From NCBI RefSeq assembly GCF_028453695.1, contig NC_135774.1, positions 27,032,001 to 27,096,000 of the forward strand: a DNA stretch of 64,000 nucleotides. Reading direction: 5' to 3'. Position numbers and translations under genes: made by a program. The DNA comes from Augochlora pura (lineage: Eukaryota; Arthropoda; Insecta; Hymenoptera; Halictidae). A model generated the notes under the pieces. That model searched no databases and was not told the DNA's origin. It worked only from the letters and a program-made list of their open reading frames with translations. Positions 22,971 through 36,435 of this stretch are shown in pieces (position 1 is the first letter of the stretch; each line of letters begins with the position of its first letter).

Positions 22971-24519
22971 TTGAAATTCTTGCTTTAATATTAAGTCAAG
23001 CGAGTTTTAAGAAACTGTGTCGATTTGGGAGAATAAGGTTAAATTTATCAACTTATTAGACTTTTTGCTATTTTTATAGTAATTTCTTTTATAGTAAGTT
23101 CTTTAAGTTCTCCTTGAACAATCCGCTACGTCATATTCAACGTAATTACAAACACAAGTGTAGCCACAGAAACAGCTCGACTGCGCCACGCTAGAATTAA
23201 GTAAATAATGCGATTTCCTGCGAAACAATTCTCGCCCGACCAGCCTGAATCTATAAAACGCGAAACCGACGGACACGGCGCGTTTAGCGTTGCATCCACG
23301 AATCGATTTGCCGTCCGCCGACGCGGACTCGATACAATATGGACGGGAATGAAAGCGACGCGTTTCAACATTACTCACGGGGCTGCTTTTAATTGCGAGC
23401 ACTTCGACACGTCAGACAGTGGGCACAATTCATCACAATCAAGAAAACCTACAGCCCAGCGCGCGCGCACAGCCGCGTTCCGAGAGGCATCCGCAGCGTT
23501 GGCAGATCCATTCACGCCGGGCACCGCGACAAATACAAATCGCCGACGGGATGCGGCGGCGGCGGGGGGGAAAAGGGCCGGCTCTCGATTGTCGGATGCA
23601 CGCGAAGCTTAGAATATAAACGCGCGCGGGGAGCGCTATCTATCGTTTGCAAAAGTTCACGCTTCCGTACTTTGACCGGGCCATGATTTACCGAGCACCG
23701 GTCTCTTTGATGTCGCGCGCCGGCTGCCACCGTCGAAACGACGTCGCGTCGTCGTCGACGGCGGCGGCGGCCAGCGTCGCCTTCCTCCTTTCTTCGTCGC
23801 AGTCGGAAAGCCAGACCTTGCCGGGGCATTCCATAAAGGTGACGCGGCGGGTCGAGCCACCCAAGGAAACGAACCCGATCGCGCCGTATTGTTTCGAACC
23901 GCGGACCTGCCTTAATTAAGCAAAGCATAATTTATCCAATTAAAAATTTATATAAAATCGTACTAAAATATTATAACAGTACAATGATAATTACATCCTT
24001 ATAATAACATAATATTATAGTATATAATATTATAATAATCCAAATTAAAATAATACTTTTATTTACCGACTAAAGTAATGAATCAAAATTGGAGTTTGGT
24101 TATTTATTCGAAACGAGAGATCTTTATCTCCGTATCCATGATTTCTACGAGCATTACCATGAATATTGATAATACCGTAAAATGACTCATATTAAATTAC
24201 TCGATTAATAATAAATAACTTACGAACACACATATATATATACAATATACACATCATCGAAACAACGTCGACGCATCGATAGCGCGCGCGACTCTTTCAG
24301 AGCACGCAACAGTTGCAGAAAATTCTATCGCCTCGCCGATGCACAAAGGTTAATTGCAACGGTTATAATTAACAGGCTGCGAATTTTATGACAAAATCGA
24401 CGGCTGCAATTTAGAACGGCGGGCCATGTTATCAAAACAATTACCGTCGATACCGTTAATTACCGGGGCACCGAGCCCCGCTTCTTGCATCAAACGCAGA
24501 AATTTCGCATAAAGACCGC

Positions 24520-24549
24520 GAGAGGGGGAGGAGGAGGAGGAGGAGGACG
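24520..24549. repeat. (GGA)n microsatellite
   Basis: G-rich GGA trinucleotide tract. Confidence 0.9.
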
Positions 24550-26581
24550 GGGGCGCGCGGTAATGGAACGAGCGATAGCGGCGGCCGGTCAGTTTTTATT
24601 CGATTAAACACCCGAGCGTCCCAGTTTTGTCATTTACTAATTCATACGGAGGATATCCCCGCGGCGCGCGGATTTCGCACACGGTGGCCCCGGGCATTAA
24701 CGTATTAAATTCGACATCGGGATTTGCAAGGATTTGCATCGAATTAACTTTTATGGAAATGTCGGGGGCGCGGCGGTGTTCGGCGACGGCTGCCGCGGCG
24801 GCCGCATATTGTATTTGCGGGTATACACGAATTAGGATTAATCCTGACCATCTCAAGGCGGCGTAAATATTCATGCGCCTCGCCAGCGAAAGACGCGCGC
24901 GCGGTCTTCGCGTGGAAAACGGGCGCGCCGAACGCGGATCGATTCGACCAGCGCGCCCGTTCCGCTTCCTCTTCTCTCACGACAATAAATCGCGGCGGGA
25001 CAAAACAAATTATGCATTGTTCCGCCGGACAGACGGGCTCCGCTCGCTGCCACCGAGTTCTTACCGGCAACGGGGTACGGGTGGTAGGCGCGAGAGGAAG
25101 GTAGAGGCGAGAAGGGGATAGGAGGCAGTGGAATTGTTCGCAGAAGCAGATACAGGGTGTCGAAAAAGTTCCTCAGGCTCGGTCCACTCTGGGTCAATGG
25201 CCCACTTTAAACGCTGACTCACGCGGCGCAGAGGCTGCGTGCAACAACAGCGCGCGCGAGCGCGCGTCGTTCAACTGCGAGAAACATGGATTTAATGGAA
25301 AATTACACGTTGCTCGACCTATGGCTAGTCATCCTTAGTAACTAACTATATCGGACAAGCTTGATCGGCGATCGATGGTGATTCATCGATTGCCAGACCG
25401 AGAGAGGAGAGAGAGGATTCCTTTTTCTGCGACGTACCGGCGATCAATGCCAATTACCGCTCGATTGCTGTGTTCCTCGCCTCTGATTAGACAAAGCGTC
25501 ATTTTTTCCAGACAATATAATGATGCATCCACCGATGGGAAAACTTACGAGCAGGAAGACCAAGATCCTAGTTTAGGATTCCGAGTTCTCTACCGTGTAA
25601 ATTCTCGGGCTAATGAAAACGAAGATGCGAGACGAGTGTCAATAGGGAAGTGACTTTCTCCGGAGAGAATGTTAAGATCGGCTAGGGAATTTAGCCTAGT
25701 GCGTCGAAGAAGTGTTTCAAGAATTTATGGTAAGATACTCGGTTTGTACAAGTTGATTACTATCCGTTCCGCTGCTTCTAATAAATGCCTACGTAAATTC
25801 CTACGTAAATATGACGTCCTACATTTCAATATTTAAATATTAATAATAAATAGGTAAAATTTAATTTCAGTAACATATATTTTGTAGATCATTTTCCAAA
25901 TTTCAAGGTTAAGCTATTCAAGATTAAACTAGCATAATAAAAAGCAGATTAAAATAGCGCAGCAATTGAAGCAAAATGAATTTTGAAGTTTTCTACATTT
26001 TAAGGCATTCACAAATGTAATTTAAAGATCCATTTAGCTGAATATAAAAGATATAAAATCGCGATACCGGAATTATCGTTGGGAAAGCAGGCCCAAAACG
26101 AATGTAGCGGTCGGCGCCACGGAGCTCATAGAAAGATCGTCGGTCCGATGGTAATGGGGGCTAGCCCGGCGGTCAATTGTGGGCATTAAGGTCTCCGGAG
26201 GGCAGAGCATCGTCTGGGAATTCGGAGCGTGGCACTGGGAACGTCGAGGCCCCCAGAGAAAGAGGGAACTGTTCCGAGAGAGTCTTCGCCGGCTCTCAGG
26301 ACCCGCGCCGCGTCGGCTCCCGGCATCCAGGCTGATTTAAGCGCGGAGATAGCGCGTTTCTCGCGAAACGATCCTCCTCGCTCGGGAACTTATTAGCCGT
26401 TTCAGATCCCGTGATCTTCGCCCGGCCGCGGATTTATCGCGTCCTTCCCCCCCTGCGCCGACGAGAAACCCGGATCAACGGAGATTTATTTCGGCCGAAT
26501 CCACGGGGCCGAGGGAAAAAATCCGGGTTCTTATTAAAACCAGCTTTATCCGGGAGCAATGGCGTCCGTCACGCGGCCCCC

Positions 26582-26660
26582 ATTACGCGGAATTATTCGC
26601 AGAATTATTCGCGGAATTATTCACAGAATTATTTGCGGAATTATTCGCGGAATTATTCCG
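26582..26660. repeat. 12-bp minisatellite (cggaattattcg)
   Basis: Six to seven copies of cggaattattcg with cagaattattc and ttt variants. A multiple of three with no stops, it creates a spurious NYS-repeat open frame. Confidence 0.9.
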
Positions 26661-27502
26661 CGATCGAGCACCGAAATCGGCAACCTGATTATTTTGTAAT
26701 CCGAACGCCGGAGATCGGCCGCGGCTGTTTTGTAATTAAATATTGATGCCGTCGTTACGGGATTCAGCGGTGGGATCCGGCTCGATCGAATAACTTCGTA
26801 GCCTCGGTTTCAGGTTTCAAGGGGGCTTTCAGGAAAAATTTCAACTTGCGCCGGCGAAGATTTGATTAAACGACGGCGGCGGCGCGCGCGCGCGGAGACT
26901 TTCACGTTCGCCGTGTTCGAAATGAAACGAAAATACCGCGCGAGCCACAGGTACAATTAGCAAGAGAAACTTTATTATATTCTTTATCGTTCGCAGACAT
27001 TCCCGTACCGAGTTTGAACCCGGAGCCGGCTATTGTTGCACGTCGTTATTGTTAACTCTGAAAATACAGGATGAAAGGTCAAGCGGCGACTTGTTCCTCG
27101 AACCTAACCTGAAAACGTACGTAGAGCTCTCCGTTGCCGACGTCGAAAAATTCGCGAGGGAAAAATTTTCTGCGGTATTAACCGCGAGGGTCTTTTGAAG
27201 TTCGTTCGTTGAATAAATCAAGTGAAAATCAACGGTCTTTTGATGCGAGCGGAGGGTACCGCGCGAGAGAGTCGCCATTTTTCGGCGACAAAACGGCCTG
27301 CGCGAGCCGGACCAAGGATACCCGCCGGCCGCAACACGCTTTTGTTGCACGGTGAATGAAACCGCGAGGGACCTTGGCACACTTGAGTGGTCAATTAATC
27401 GCGGGCATTAAACACCGATCTATACCGAGTATACCCGGCCGGGATCGATCTCTTTGCACAAGAGCGAAAAGCGGGCGAACTCCGTTTGGATAATGTCGGC
27501 CG

Positions 27503-27506
<4 letters not shown>

Positions 27507-27533
<27 letters not shown>
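27507..27533. repeat. (GA)n microsatellite
   Basis: Uninterrupted GA dinucleotides followed by a G run. Confidence 0.95.
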
Positions 27534-28189
27534 CCCCGGGGGGGGACAAAAGGCCGCGGATTTTCGCGTTCTCCCCGACGAGTGTGTCCACAATATCGAA
27601 GGAACGCCCGCCGCGGAACCGGATTACACGCAAACGAGCAATTCGTGCCGGGCCGATCAATTGCCTTTCATTTGTCCGCGCCCGGGACCGGCCGATGAAA
27701 TTCAAACTCGCAAACGAGCGGAATTTTCGTCGCGAGCCGATGAATCAGCCGGCGATTAATTACCGATACGTTGCGTTCCTGTGGTTTTTCAGTTAAAAAA
27801 TACGCCGCGGTAGGATCGACGGGAAAACGGGAATTAACTTTCGTCCGGGACATTTGACCACTCTTTTGCAACTGGAAATATGCGGGGAGAGAGTGAGGGT
27901 TGCGAATCGAAGGAAACGATTCGGAAGAATTTACTGCTTTGCGATCTGTCGCTGTTGTGACAGCTTTTCCTAAATAATTTTCTGGATAATTTTGGGATGT
28001 ATTTTTATAAAAATTTATAGAGCTGTTTGCGCGTACTTTAACTGTGATTGTAAATTTTTTATGTTGCTATATTTAATTATTAACTCAATAATAAAGCTAT
28101 AGAAAAGGTTATTCAAAAATCGAATACTTCGTTACATTATTAGAACGAAATTTACGATTTTCCTGACACGAGACCTTGTAATATTTTTT

Positions 28190-28480
28190 AATGAAACTTC
28201 GCAGGCTTCTTTAGATACCCTTCACCTACACCTGTGAATTTTCCTACCCCGTTACTCCCTCGCATTTACCAAACACCACACATACAATGTACCACACAAC
28301 CAATATCTAAAAATCCAACGCTTCTCAACGATTCTCAGCGTCTACAAGACTTTAAGAATTATTTCCTGCTAAATGGCAAAATATTTTTTACCAGAACTTT
28401 GCAGACTTATTCAGCCACTTTCAATATACATCTGTGAATTTTTCTGTCCGTTAATATCGAGCCACGAGGTTCAATTAGTC
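28190..28480. repeat. ~200-bp repeat family, two units
   Basis: A segment gaaacttcgcaggctt...acctgtgaattttcc at 28193 recurs at about 28397 as gaactttgcagactt...atctgtgaatttttctg, spacing about 203 bp. Related units are at 34537-35050 and 35640-35800. Confidence 0.65.
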
Positions 28481-30160
28481 GGTATCGAAACGCGGAGGTG
28501 AAACGATTATCAACGGCGGCGTCTCCGAAGAAGGGTTCGTCCAGCGGCGGGACGTCTTGGTACAGGACGTTTCACGGATTACAGTCGCTCGGACCGCTAT
28601 CTGCGACAGTGGGAATTTATGCCCAGGTCTGGCCGGCGCGGCGGAGAACGAGCCGGGAGCGACAGTTTCGCGGATTGCCGGGCGGCCTTTGTTGGCATGT
28701 TGGCTCTCAGACTTTCAGCGAGCGAGCGGGGCCGCGTAAACGAGCCACGGCTCCAGGATCGTTCTGCAGCTGGCTCGTTTCAAGGAAAACGCTCTGGCAA
28801 CTGGGGGCCACCGTTGCGATACACGATGCTGAAGGCAGATAAGTAGTAGCCATGAAGGGGAGGAGGAGAGCGCGTAAGAGGATTCCGCGCCTGGAATTCG
28901 TGCGGCAAGGACCCGCTGCGCAGTTTGACTTTCGTTAGTTACTGCGACCTGCGCGACAACGTCGCCGCGGAAAGAAGCGAAACTCGTAATGGGGAACCCT
29001 TCGTCGTCGAACGTTCCTCGCGTTCCTCGCAATCGGAGCCCAATTTTCAAGCGGAGCTCGATTAACAATTTGCGAAAATCGACGCGAAAGTCTCGCGAAA
29101 TTCGAGTAATTTGATCGACGAAAATAAGACTGAAAAGGTACAATTTATTATGGGGCATGGGGTTTCAACTTTTTTGTGTTATAAATCTATTGTTATATGA
29201 CGATAAATATATTACAATTATTAAATATAAATATATTTAATATATTACAATTATATGCTATCTAATATATTAGAATTAAATAATATTTTCTTTCATCTTC
29301 TCTCAATCTTCATCAAGAGATGGACATTACAGTTTATTACTCCTTCCTGTTATTATTTTAAGGTAATTTAGTTTTTATATATGTTAAACAAAAATTATGT
29401 CATCCAATGCTATAGAAAGTGTTAAAACTGTTGTGTCGTAAAATAATATATCACACATATAATATCTCACAATAACATATCCTAACAATGTATTGCCATA
29501 ATATAATAATACCATAATATACTACCATAATATACAATAAAATAATAAATTTCAAACCTAATAAAAATTAATGTCACCTCCACCACTCTCAACCCCTTAA
29601 GCAACTTGTAGCTCAGTTACCCATTCGTCACGAGCCAATAAAAACTGTCCCAATTTCCCGGAGGAAATAAAAAAGCGCTCCCGGTAAATTGAACAACAAA
29701 GAAGTAACTCTTGCAGGGATATCTAAGTCGGTCCCGGCTCGGAGGGACACGTATCCGGCATCAAGGCCGGCGTCCGTGGACAAAGAGGGCCATTTCGCAG
29801 TCGCGCACCGAGTAAAACGGCACGGGGACCGATAAACGTTGCTCGTCGCGAAGTTGCGATACCAGATAAAACACGCTGGAGGAGCCGGTGAGGGAGAGAG
29901 CTCGTCCGCTTGAAAAATTGATTCCGCTCCGAAACCGGCGGCTCGGCCGGAGGCCGGAAAAAGCAATAACATAATTGTGCCGGGCCGGGCCGGGCCTGCC
30001 GCCGGCAGGCGCCGCGTGAAAAGTACAATCGCAATTTCTCACGCGTCGTCCCGCCGGCCCGCGTAATTATTTTCTCGATTACCGGCGAGCTCGTTTTTGC
30101 CGGTAATTGCGGGGCATACCTGTCCGATCGGCCCGCGAAAATCCTCGGAGCAACAATTAA

Positions 30161-30414
30161 CCCTTTGCACTCCGCGCCATCATGAATGTTACCTACCAGC
30201 CCTTACAGACTTTTATATCGTATAGTATACATAGCATATTACATGTATATAGTATAGTATACGTTTGGAACGTAAAATAACATATAATAATATTCAATAA
30301 AATGCATTTCGTTCTATAAAATGGAAATGCTATAAGCCAGAGAAATTATTTTATTATTAATTGTCTAGCGATGTACTAGAGTCACGATGAGAGGAGACAA
30401 CGGAGCGCAAAGGG
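30161..30414. mobile_element. piggyBac-like MITE, family A copy (254 bp, best preserved)
   Basis: Perfect TTAA on both sides (30157-30160, 30415-30418). The left end CCCTTTGCACTCCG matches the reverse complement of the right end, CCCTTTGCGCTCCG, at 13 of 14 positions. The interior contains ataaaatggaaatgctataa and gccagagaaattatttta, shared with the copy at 37273 and, inverted, with the copy at 59921. No coding capacity, so mobilisation would need a transposase from elsewhere. Confidence 0.8.
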
Positions 30415-30924
30415 TTAAGCAATGAAACAGGCGGAACGCAGTTTATCGGTTCCTCGAACGGTGAACAATCGACTAATGACTAATCGCTAATAATCGAATG
30501 ATTCATCATTTATTTATTCCTTTCATTCAAATCTAATTCTGTTGAATATTGCGGTACGCTGATTGGAGAGCATGGTCGTGTGAGATTATGTTTCCGATGA
30601 GAAGAGCTACCGAGATCGCGACGCCTTTGTCTGACCTAATGTCGCTTTCTAATTACGACAGTTCGACACGGCCGGCGTTTTTTACGACCGGAGCTGCAAC
30701 GGCTCGAGCATAGCGCAATAATTGCAGGCACTGCGCCGACCACGGCGACACGAGTTAGGGTAATAACTCGGACAGCGGCTGTGCGACTCTCCGGCTCACT
30801 GCGGTAAGTAGTCGTAATTGATTAAATGATTTTATTTTACCAACACGACTGATAGAAACCGGCGGGGAACTGTCTTATTTGGACGCTGTCTCGCTGCAAT
30901 GTTTTGTCAAGAATATTCATTAAT

Positions 30925-31160
30925 ATCGTATTTATTTAATCCATTTATTTATTAGGTATTTATTTTATTCAATGTTTAATTATGTATTTCTTTCTTTCAG
31001 TGTTTATTTTAGCATTTATTTCTTTCAGTATTTAATTCAGTATTTATTTCTTTGAGCATTTAATTAAGTATTTCTTTCTTTCAGTATTTCATTCACTATT
31101 TACTTATTGCAACATTTAATTCAGAATTTGCTTATTCAAGTATTTAATTAAGTATTTGAA
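30925..31160. repeat. Degenerate ~30-bp repeat (agtatttaattc)
   Basis: At least six loose copies of a unit containing tttctttcagtatttaatt, spaced about 27-32 bp. Confidence 0.7.
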
Positions 31161-32344
31161 GTATCGCGTGTTTGACCGTCGCGATGATTAAACGCGTGTC
31201 TCTGAAGAAAATTATTCGCGCATCACCGGCCCGGTATCGAATGATATCAAACGCGTCCCGGTGTGTTTCGGCGGAGTAAAATAACGTGTATACAAACCGG
31301 GCGGTCGAATAATGTTGATTGAAACGCGGGATCGGAAACGAACGGGGAATTAATGTCTTTCTTTGCATAATAACCGAGCGCGGCGGACATTGAAGGAAAG
31401 AAAAACTTTGGTGGCAATTTATTTTTTGCCGGTCGCAGTTCTAACCGGCATTTATTAGACGCTGTAAAAATTCCTCTATAATGATAGAACTCGAGTGAAA
31501 ACAGTAACGACCGGGGCTAAGCTGTAATTTTCGGATCGGCGAAATTAAGAAACAATTTCTGTGGCGCGATTTTCAATTCGCTTTTACAGTGATCCACGGT
31601 CGATTTCCAAGTCGGTAGAAAGCTCTTGTCGTTTCTACGTTTGTTTAACCGCTTTCGAACGATCTCTTATCGACGATTCTTTGCGGTGTTTCTTGTAAAT
31701 GGCGATAGAAATTTCATTAGTTAAATACTCTCGTGTCGGAAGAAGCAAATTAATCGATTTTCGAAGGGGTTCGAATAATGGCCGTAAAATTAAATGCTGC
31801 AACGGAACGAGGTTTTCATTTGTTTTATGAACGTTAATTAAATTCTGCTCGAGTTAATATTTTATGTTTAATTAATTCCTACGGAAGTGTCATTTAGGGT
31901 GGTTTTTGTAAGAGTGTGCAATCAAGCGTAATGGAACCGTTTTTGGAGGAATTAAATTACAATGTTACGTTACATTAAAATTACAATGTCATATTGTAAT
32001 CAAATTACCATAATCTTGTTTTAGCCGTGTATTTTGCACACTCGTGATAATAATTTGTAAACAAGTGAAATTATAGAGAAATTAAAGAGACTCGAGAAAT
32101 TTGGAAATATTTATATATGGAATCGATAAAATTTAATTAAAAATGGAAGCATTGATTTCTTTATTAATCCTTTGCATTACGATTTATTTTATAATTATGT
32201 TGACTAGTCTTCGTTTATTACTAACAAATACCTATGTCAGACAGGGAATTTATGTTTATTCTATGGCAACCCTTACTTCACTATTTAAATATTAATGGTA
32301 GACTGGTAGGATTTAATTTCGACTTGAGGGATGCTAATAACCTA

Positions 32345-32466
32345 CATATTTACATATTATTTTTATTACTATTATTATATTATATTTATTATTGTTATAT
32401 TATACTTATATTAAATTTAGTATTATTATATTTTACTTATATTATATTTTATTTATATTATATCTA
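32345..32466. repeat. TAT-rich low-complexity tract
   Basis: TTA/TAT repeats with almost no G or C. Confidence 0.85.
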
Positions 32467-33018
32467 GATTATTTACATATTTATTAGATAATACGGCAAA
32501 TCTTCGAGCCAGCGACGACGCTACAGGTCAAGGGGTTGAGAAAACAGGATTACGAGTCCTTCAGCCGTTTCGAAATGATCAGCAGAATTCGGTGGAAGCC
32601 GGCAGCGATTTCGTACAGCAATTCCGTAGTCACCGAGGCACGCACGCGATTATCACGGTGCAAGAAGATTTGTGACAACCGGGGAAATGAGATTTGTACG
32701 GTTAATGCTGTATCCCCCGGCTCGGTTTTTGCATACAAAGAAGCAATTATAGTGCGAAAGGAGGGCGCGCTGCGACTGTCGTGGAACAGAGGGAGGAACG
32801 GAGAGAGAGAGAGAGAGGGAGATAATTATTCGTCGAGGGGATTACAGTGAGATGGAGGGTGACCTTGTCGTACAGCGGAAGGAGTTTTAAATAATTTGTA
32901 GAAACAAAGGGCCCGCGGACCTGTACGTGCTCTAATATCGCTTAAAGCTGCGGGCATAAATCCTCGTTAAAACGAAATTACACTTGAGGGTGTTGCTCCG
33001 AAAACTCCCCTTTAACGT

Positions 33019-33028
33019 CCCTCCCTCC

Positions 33029-33070
<42 letters not shown>
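33019..33070. repeat. (CT)n microsatellite
   Basis: CT tract preceded by ccctccctccct. Confidence 0.95.
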
Positions 33071-33728
33071 AGCTTTAACCTCGTAAATTACACGCGAGTC
33101 CGCCTCGTAAAAAATATTTATCGAAATCTATCGTGTGTACACAGGCCGCGCGCATCGGCGCGACCTCCACTTTACTGCCGCGGAAGAATCGCGTGAAAAA
33201 TTGCGGCTCGTTTATCAGGTGTATCGCATGCCGAGTTACACGGTGTCTGGACGTTCCCCATGCCCGATAATTTAATTTATTATACTTTGCCGGCTTTCCA
33301 GGCCGCGTATCATCGATGGAGGAAAATCTCTGTTAAAATGGTACTCTTGGTACGCCATCTTGGAACAGTCTTCGCTAATCGGTAAAAAATATACCACCAG
33401 TCTAAACTAAATTACTCATCTATTGATATTGTTTATTTTATAATATAGGAAACTATTTACTGCATAGGTACCTTAATTTTAGGTTATGTAATGTATTAGA
33501 AGCTGTAACGCCTGCTTAAGGGTGCGCCATCTTGTGTCCATAGACGAAAAGGAAAGAAAAAGTGGTGTGAATGTTATTACTTTTTGTTTATGATATATTT
33601 GTCTATAAAAGACTGTTATAAATTTAAAAATTTGTAGGAAAGAAATAAAAAATTTATAGAAGGAAAGAGATTCGTATAAAAATATATTATCGATATTCAG
33701 TGGACATTAAGGTTAGGTGGATTCTTAA

Positions 33729-33957
33729 CCCCTTGCACTATAATAACGAGCCAGATATTATTAATTCCTTCAAAAACGAAATAAAATGTAATTCTTCTGT
33801 TACCAAAGTACAGAAACGAAAGTTGATAAATACAGTAAAAAAAAAAAACAGAAATTGTCCTATTACCCTTACTATACCCTATATTTCTATTAGTATAATT
33901 ATTAAAAACGAGCAAATGCTAATCAAAGCGTCGTGAAAGGAATCCTAGTGCAATTGA
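33729..33957. mobile_element. piggyBac-like MITE, family B copy (229 bp)
   Basis: TTAA on both sides (33725-33728, 33958-33961). The left end is CCCCTTGCACTATAATAACG. The right end, reverse-complemented, is TCAATTGCACTAGGATTCC, a decayed match. The interior gtaattcttctgttaccaaa and gagcaaatgctaatcaaagc recur in the copies at 45237 and 58907. Non-coding. Confidence 0.7.
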
Positions 33958-34536
33958 TTAAGCACGCTAGAGAGATTTCAGGTTAAAGCGAAGAAGACTG
34001 GCTAGAAGAGAGGAGAAATAGATCGTCCGCGAGGATCAAGGCTCGAGGATCGACAGGAGGTTGATCCAGCTGGGGATAGCAACGATGGAAACCCGTATCA
34101 CCTCAGCGGCGCGTAATTGTCGGTGTCTCGGTAGTCCCACGATTTTCTCCGATGTCTGCCCGTACAGTAATGCACACGTTAGAAACCGTTGGGTAAACCG
34201 TTTACAGTTTTCCGTAACCACCAATTTCAGTCACGTATCTTGATTGTGCGACGCACGACGTCGGATCCTGCCGCGACAAATTAACCACCGCCACGACGTT
34301 TCCACCGTGGACAGGTTTAATTTAACTTTTCACGTTACGTCTGTGGATCTAAGACGCTCCGTGACTCACCTGTTTCTTATTCGCAGAAACTACCACCTTA
34401 AACAATCAACGGAGACTAAGACAAACTGAATATACTCGTGGCACGAAATCATAGAGTATTATACGCCGTAGAAATCTCGCTGGTTTTACAATTCCAGTGT
34501 ACTCGTTTGAACGTATCGCGTGTAGAGGGTACATTT

Positions 34537-35050
34537 AGAAATTTTTTGTAAGGAAATGAATGACTTGATTTTAATACAAAAATTATAGGGTTGTTATTAC
34601 GTATTTGAGGTGTATTTGAGAATTTCTGTGCGTTGATATTATTAAAACTTTGCCAGTTATTCAGCTAGAAAGAGAGCTAATTGAAAATGTTATTTTGGGG
34701 TCGAACCCATTCTTCAGTCTATTAGAAGGGTGGGTTTTGAGAATTTTTTTCAAAGAAACCGAACGATAAAATTTTAATTAAAAAATACAGGGTTGTTACT
34801 ATATGTTTGATACATATCTGAGAATTTTTTTACAATGGTATAATTAAAACTTGATTAATTATTCACCCAGGAAGACAGCAGGTCGAAAACATTATTTTAA
34901 AGTCATCCCCACTCTTTAGTCTATTATTCGGTTGGTCTTTCAAAATTTCCTACTAAAAAACTACAAAATATTTTTCCACGAAACTTTCTGAGGTCATTTA
35001 CACTACTTTCAACTACATTCATGAATTTTTGTGTAACGCTATCATTACGC
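34537..35050. repeat. ~202-bp tandem repeat, two and a half units
   Basis: Unit 1 starts agaaattttttgtaagg at 34537, unit 2 agaatttttttcaaag at 34739, a partial third at about 34941. Both full units contain agggttgttac/t, gagaattt-tgt, cagttattcagc-like and ttcagtctatta segments in the same order. The partial unit shares the gaaactt...atgaatttttgtgta segment with 28190-28480. Confidence 0.75.
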
Positions 35051-35639
35051 ATGTATCCAAACCACGGCGTTCAATTTCACCGAATTTCTCCCAACTAGCC
35101 ACGCAAAAAGATTTCTAATCTGTTCCGCGTGAAACGCGCGACGGAACTCGCCACACCGAAAACTTGCCTACTGCGAGATTGGCTCGGGCCAACCCCTAGG
35201 CACGTTGCAACACAACTAACGAGGCATCGGCGTTCACTCTCTTCGACCTTCTAAAGCGATCGAGCGGCACAGAGTCGCCACTGCCTCTCTTACATAAACC
35301 TGTTAAATCGTCCGCCTCCGAGTTTCCGAAGCTGAGCGTGGTTGGTACCACGCGGAAACTTGAGCAACCGGTGTGATTTTTGCCGTCGACGATTACGAGA
35401 GGCGTAGACCCCGAAGGGGAACGGTCACAACCTCGTCGCGGATTACGCAATTGTTATCCGGACGGCGAGAAGCGCGGGCAATCGACCGTGCAGGTATCGC
35501 AAAATCTGCGGATCGCGCGGGAAACGTTTCCATTTCCACGTTGTTTCGCCATCGGCTATGCAAAGATCAATGTTTATTCCGTCGGCGAATTGTTGAATAT
35601 TTTATTGCTAAGTTATATTTATAGTTTCGATCCTGCAAT

Positions 35640-35800
35640 GTTATTTCTGTACCTGATTTTGTTAAAGGGTAGAATTTGAGATTTTTTACTTGCAAAAGTG
35701 GATGGTATTTGTTTATGAAATTTTGCAGGCTTGTTTATGTGTATTTGGACTATACGTGTGAATTTTTGTGTACCGTTATCTTTCCAAGAAAGACAATTAT
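35640..35800. repeat. Single unit of the ~200-bp repeat family
   Basis: Contains gaaattttgcaggcttgttt and gtgtgaatttttgtgtaccg, as in the units at 28190 and 34941. Confidence 0.55.
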
Positions 35801-36435
35801 ACATTTAGGAATGAAAATGGTACCAATTATGGTCCCATAATTTTATTAGGGATTTTTATTTTCAATTAAATTCTATATTTTACTAAACTTTGCATTAACC
35901 CTTCCACAGATACCGGCACGTATAATTGTCTAAAAGTTACGACTATTCTAAGTGCAAAGAAAATGAAAGTCAGTCAAACATAATCCCTCAACAATAAAAT
36001 ACATAACCCTCACCGAACAAAACAAAACAAATAAAAAACAAATAAGAACAAACCAAATAGATTTTTCCAAACTATAAAAATTCAAGAGGTAGAATTAATT
36101 TGTGTATATACGGATTAACGTCGCGTCTCGAATGGCGAAAAGCACCCACGCTCGATATCCGAATCGACACACAGAGGCTTCGCGCTTCACGGGCCACAGA
36201 TCCCGGAACGCGGCGACCTTCGGTGCGTAATTGACTGACATTTCGCGCGATTGGATGGATTCATTTGCATAGCAGGAAACAGGCCGGGACCCGCCTCGAT
36301 TCCACGTAGCTCGTAGATACGAGCCGCGCGTTCCCTCGTAACGTTCCCTCGCCTTGATACAGTTCCGACCCTGCTGAAAGTTTGATTGGTGCGCGGTGGA
36401 TCTCTAATTCCGGGCCCCCTTAACGGAATGAAGCC

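Larger units (their letters stand above)
22971..30160. other. Non-coding stretch, no gene seen
   Basis: Alternating AT-rich (22800-23110, 23930-24250, 25740-26060, 27960-28230, 29150-29560) and CpG-rich blocks. It holds a GGA tract (24520-24549), a 12-bp minisatellite (26582-26660), a GA tract (27507-27533) and two ~200-bp repeat units (28190-28480). The many open frames in the CpG-rich blocks overlap on both strands and look compositional. Confidence 0.5.
30415..33728. other. Non-coding stretch, no gene seen
   Basis: A degenerate repeat of tatttaattcagtatttatt-type units at 30925-31160, AT-rich sequence at 31830-32500 with a TAT-rich tract at 32345-32466, GA and CT tracts at 32801-32820 and 33019-33070. 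No exon-like frame. Confidence 0.5.
33962..36385. other. Non-coding stretch, no gene seen
   Basis: A GC-rich part at 34020-34260, ~202-bp tandem units at 34537-35050, another GC-rich part at 35100-35560 and a single related unit at about 35640-35800. No exon-like frame. Confidence 0.5.

Noticed and set aside
27005..27030. tRNA B-box-like gggttcaaactc on the minus strand
   Set aside because: No matching A box or cloverleaf arms at the right distance.
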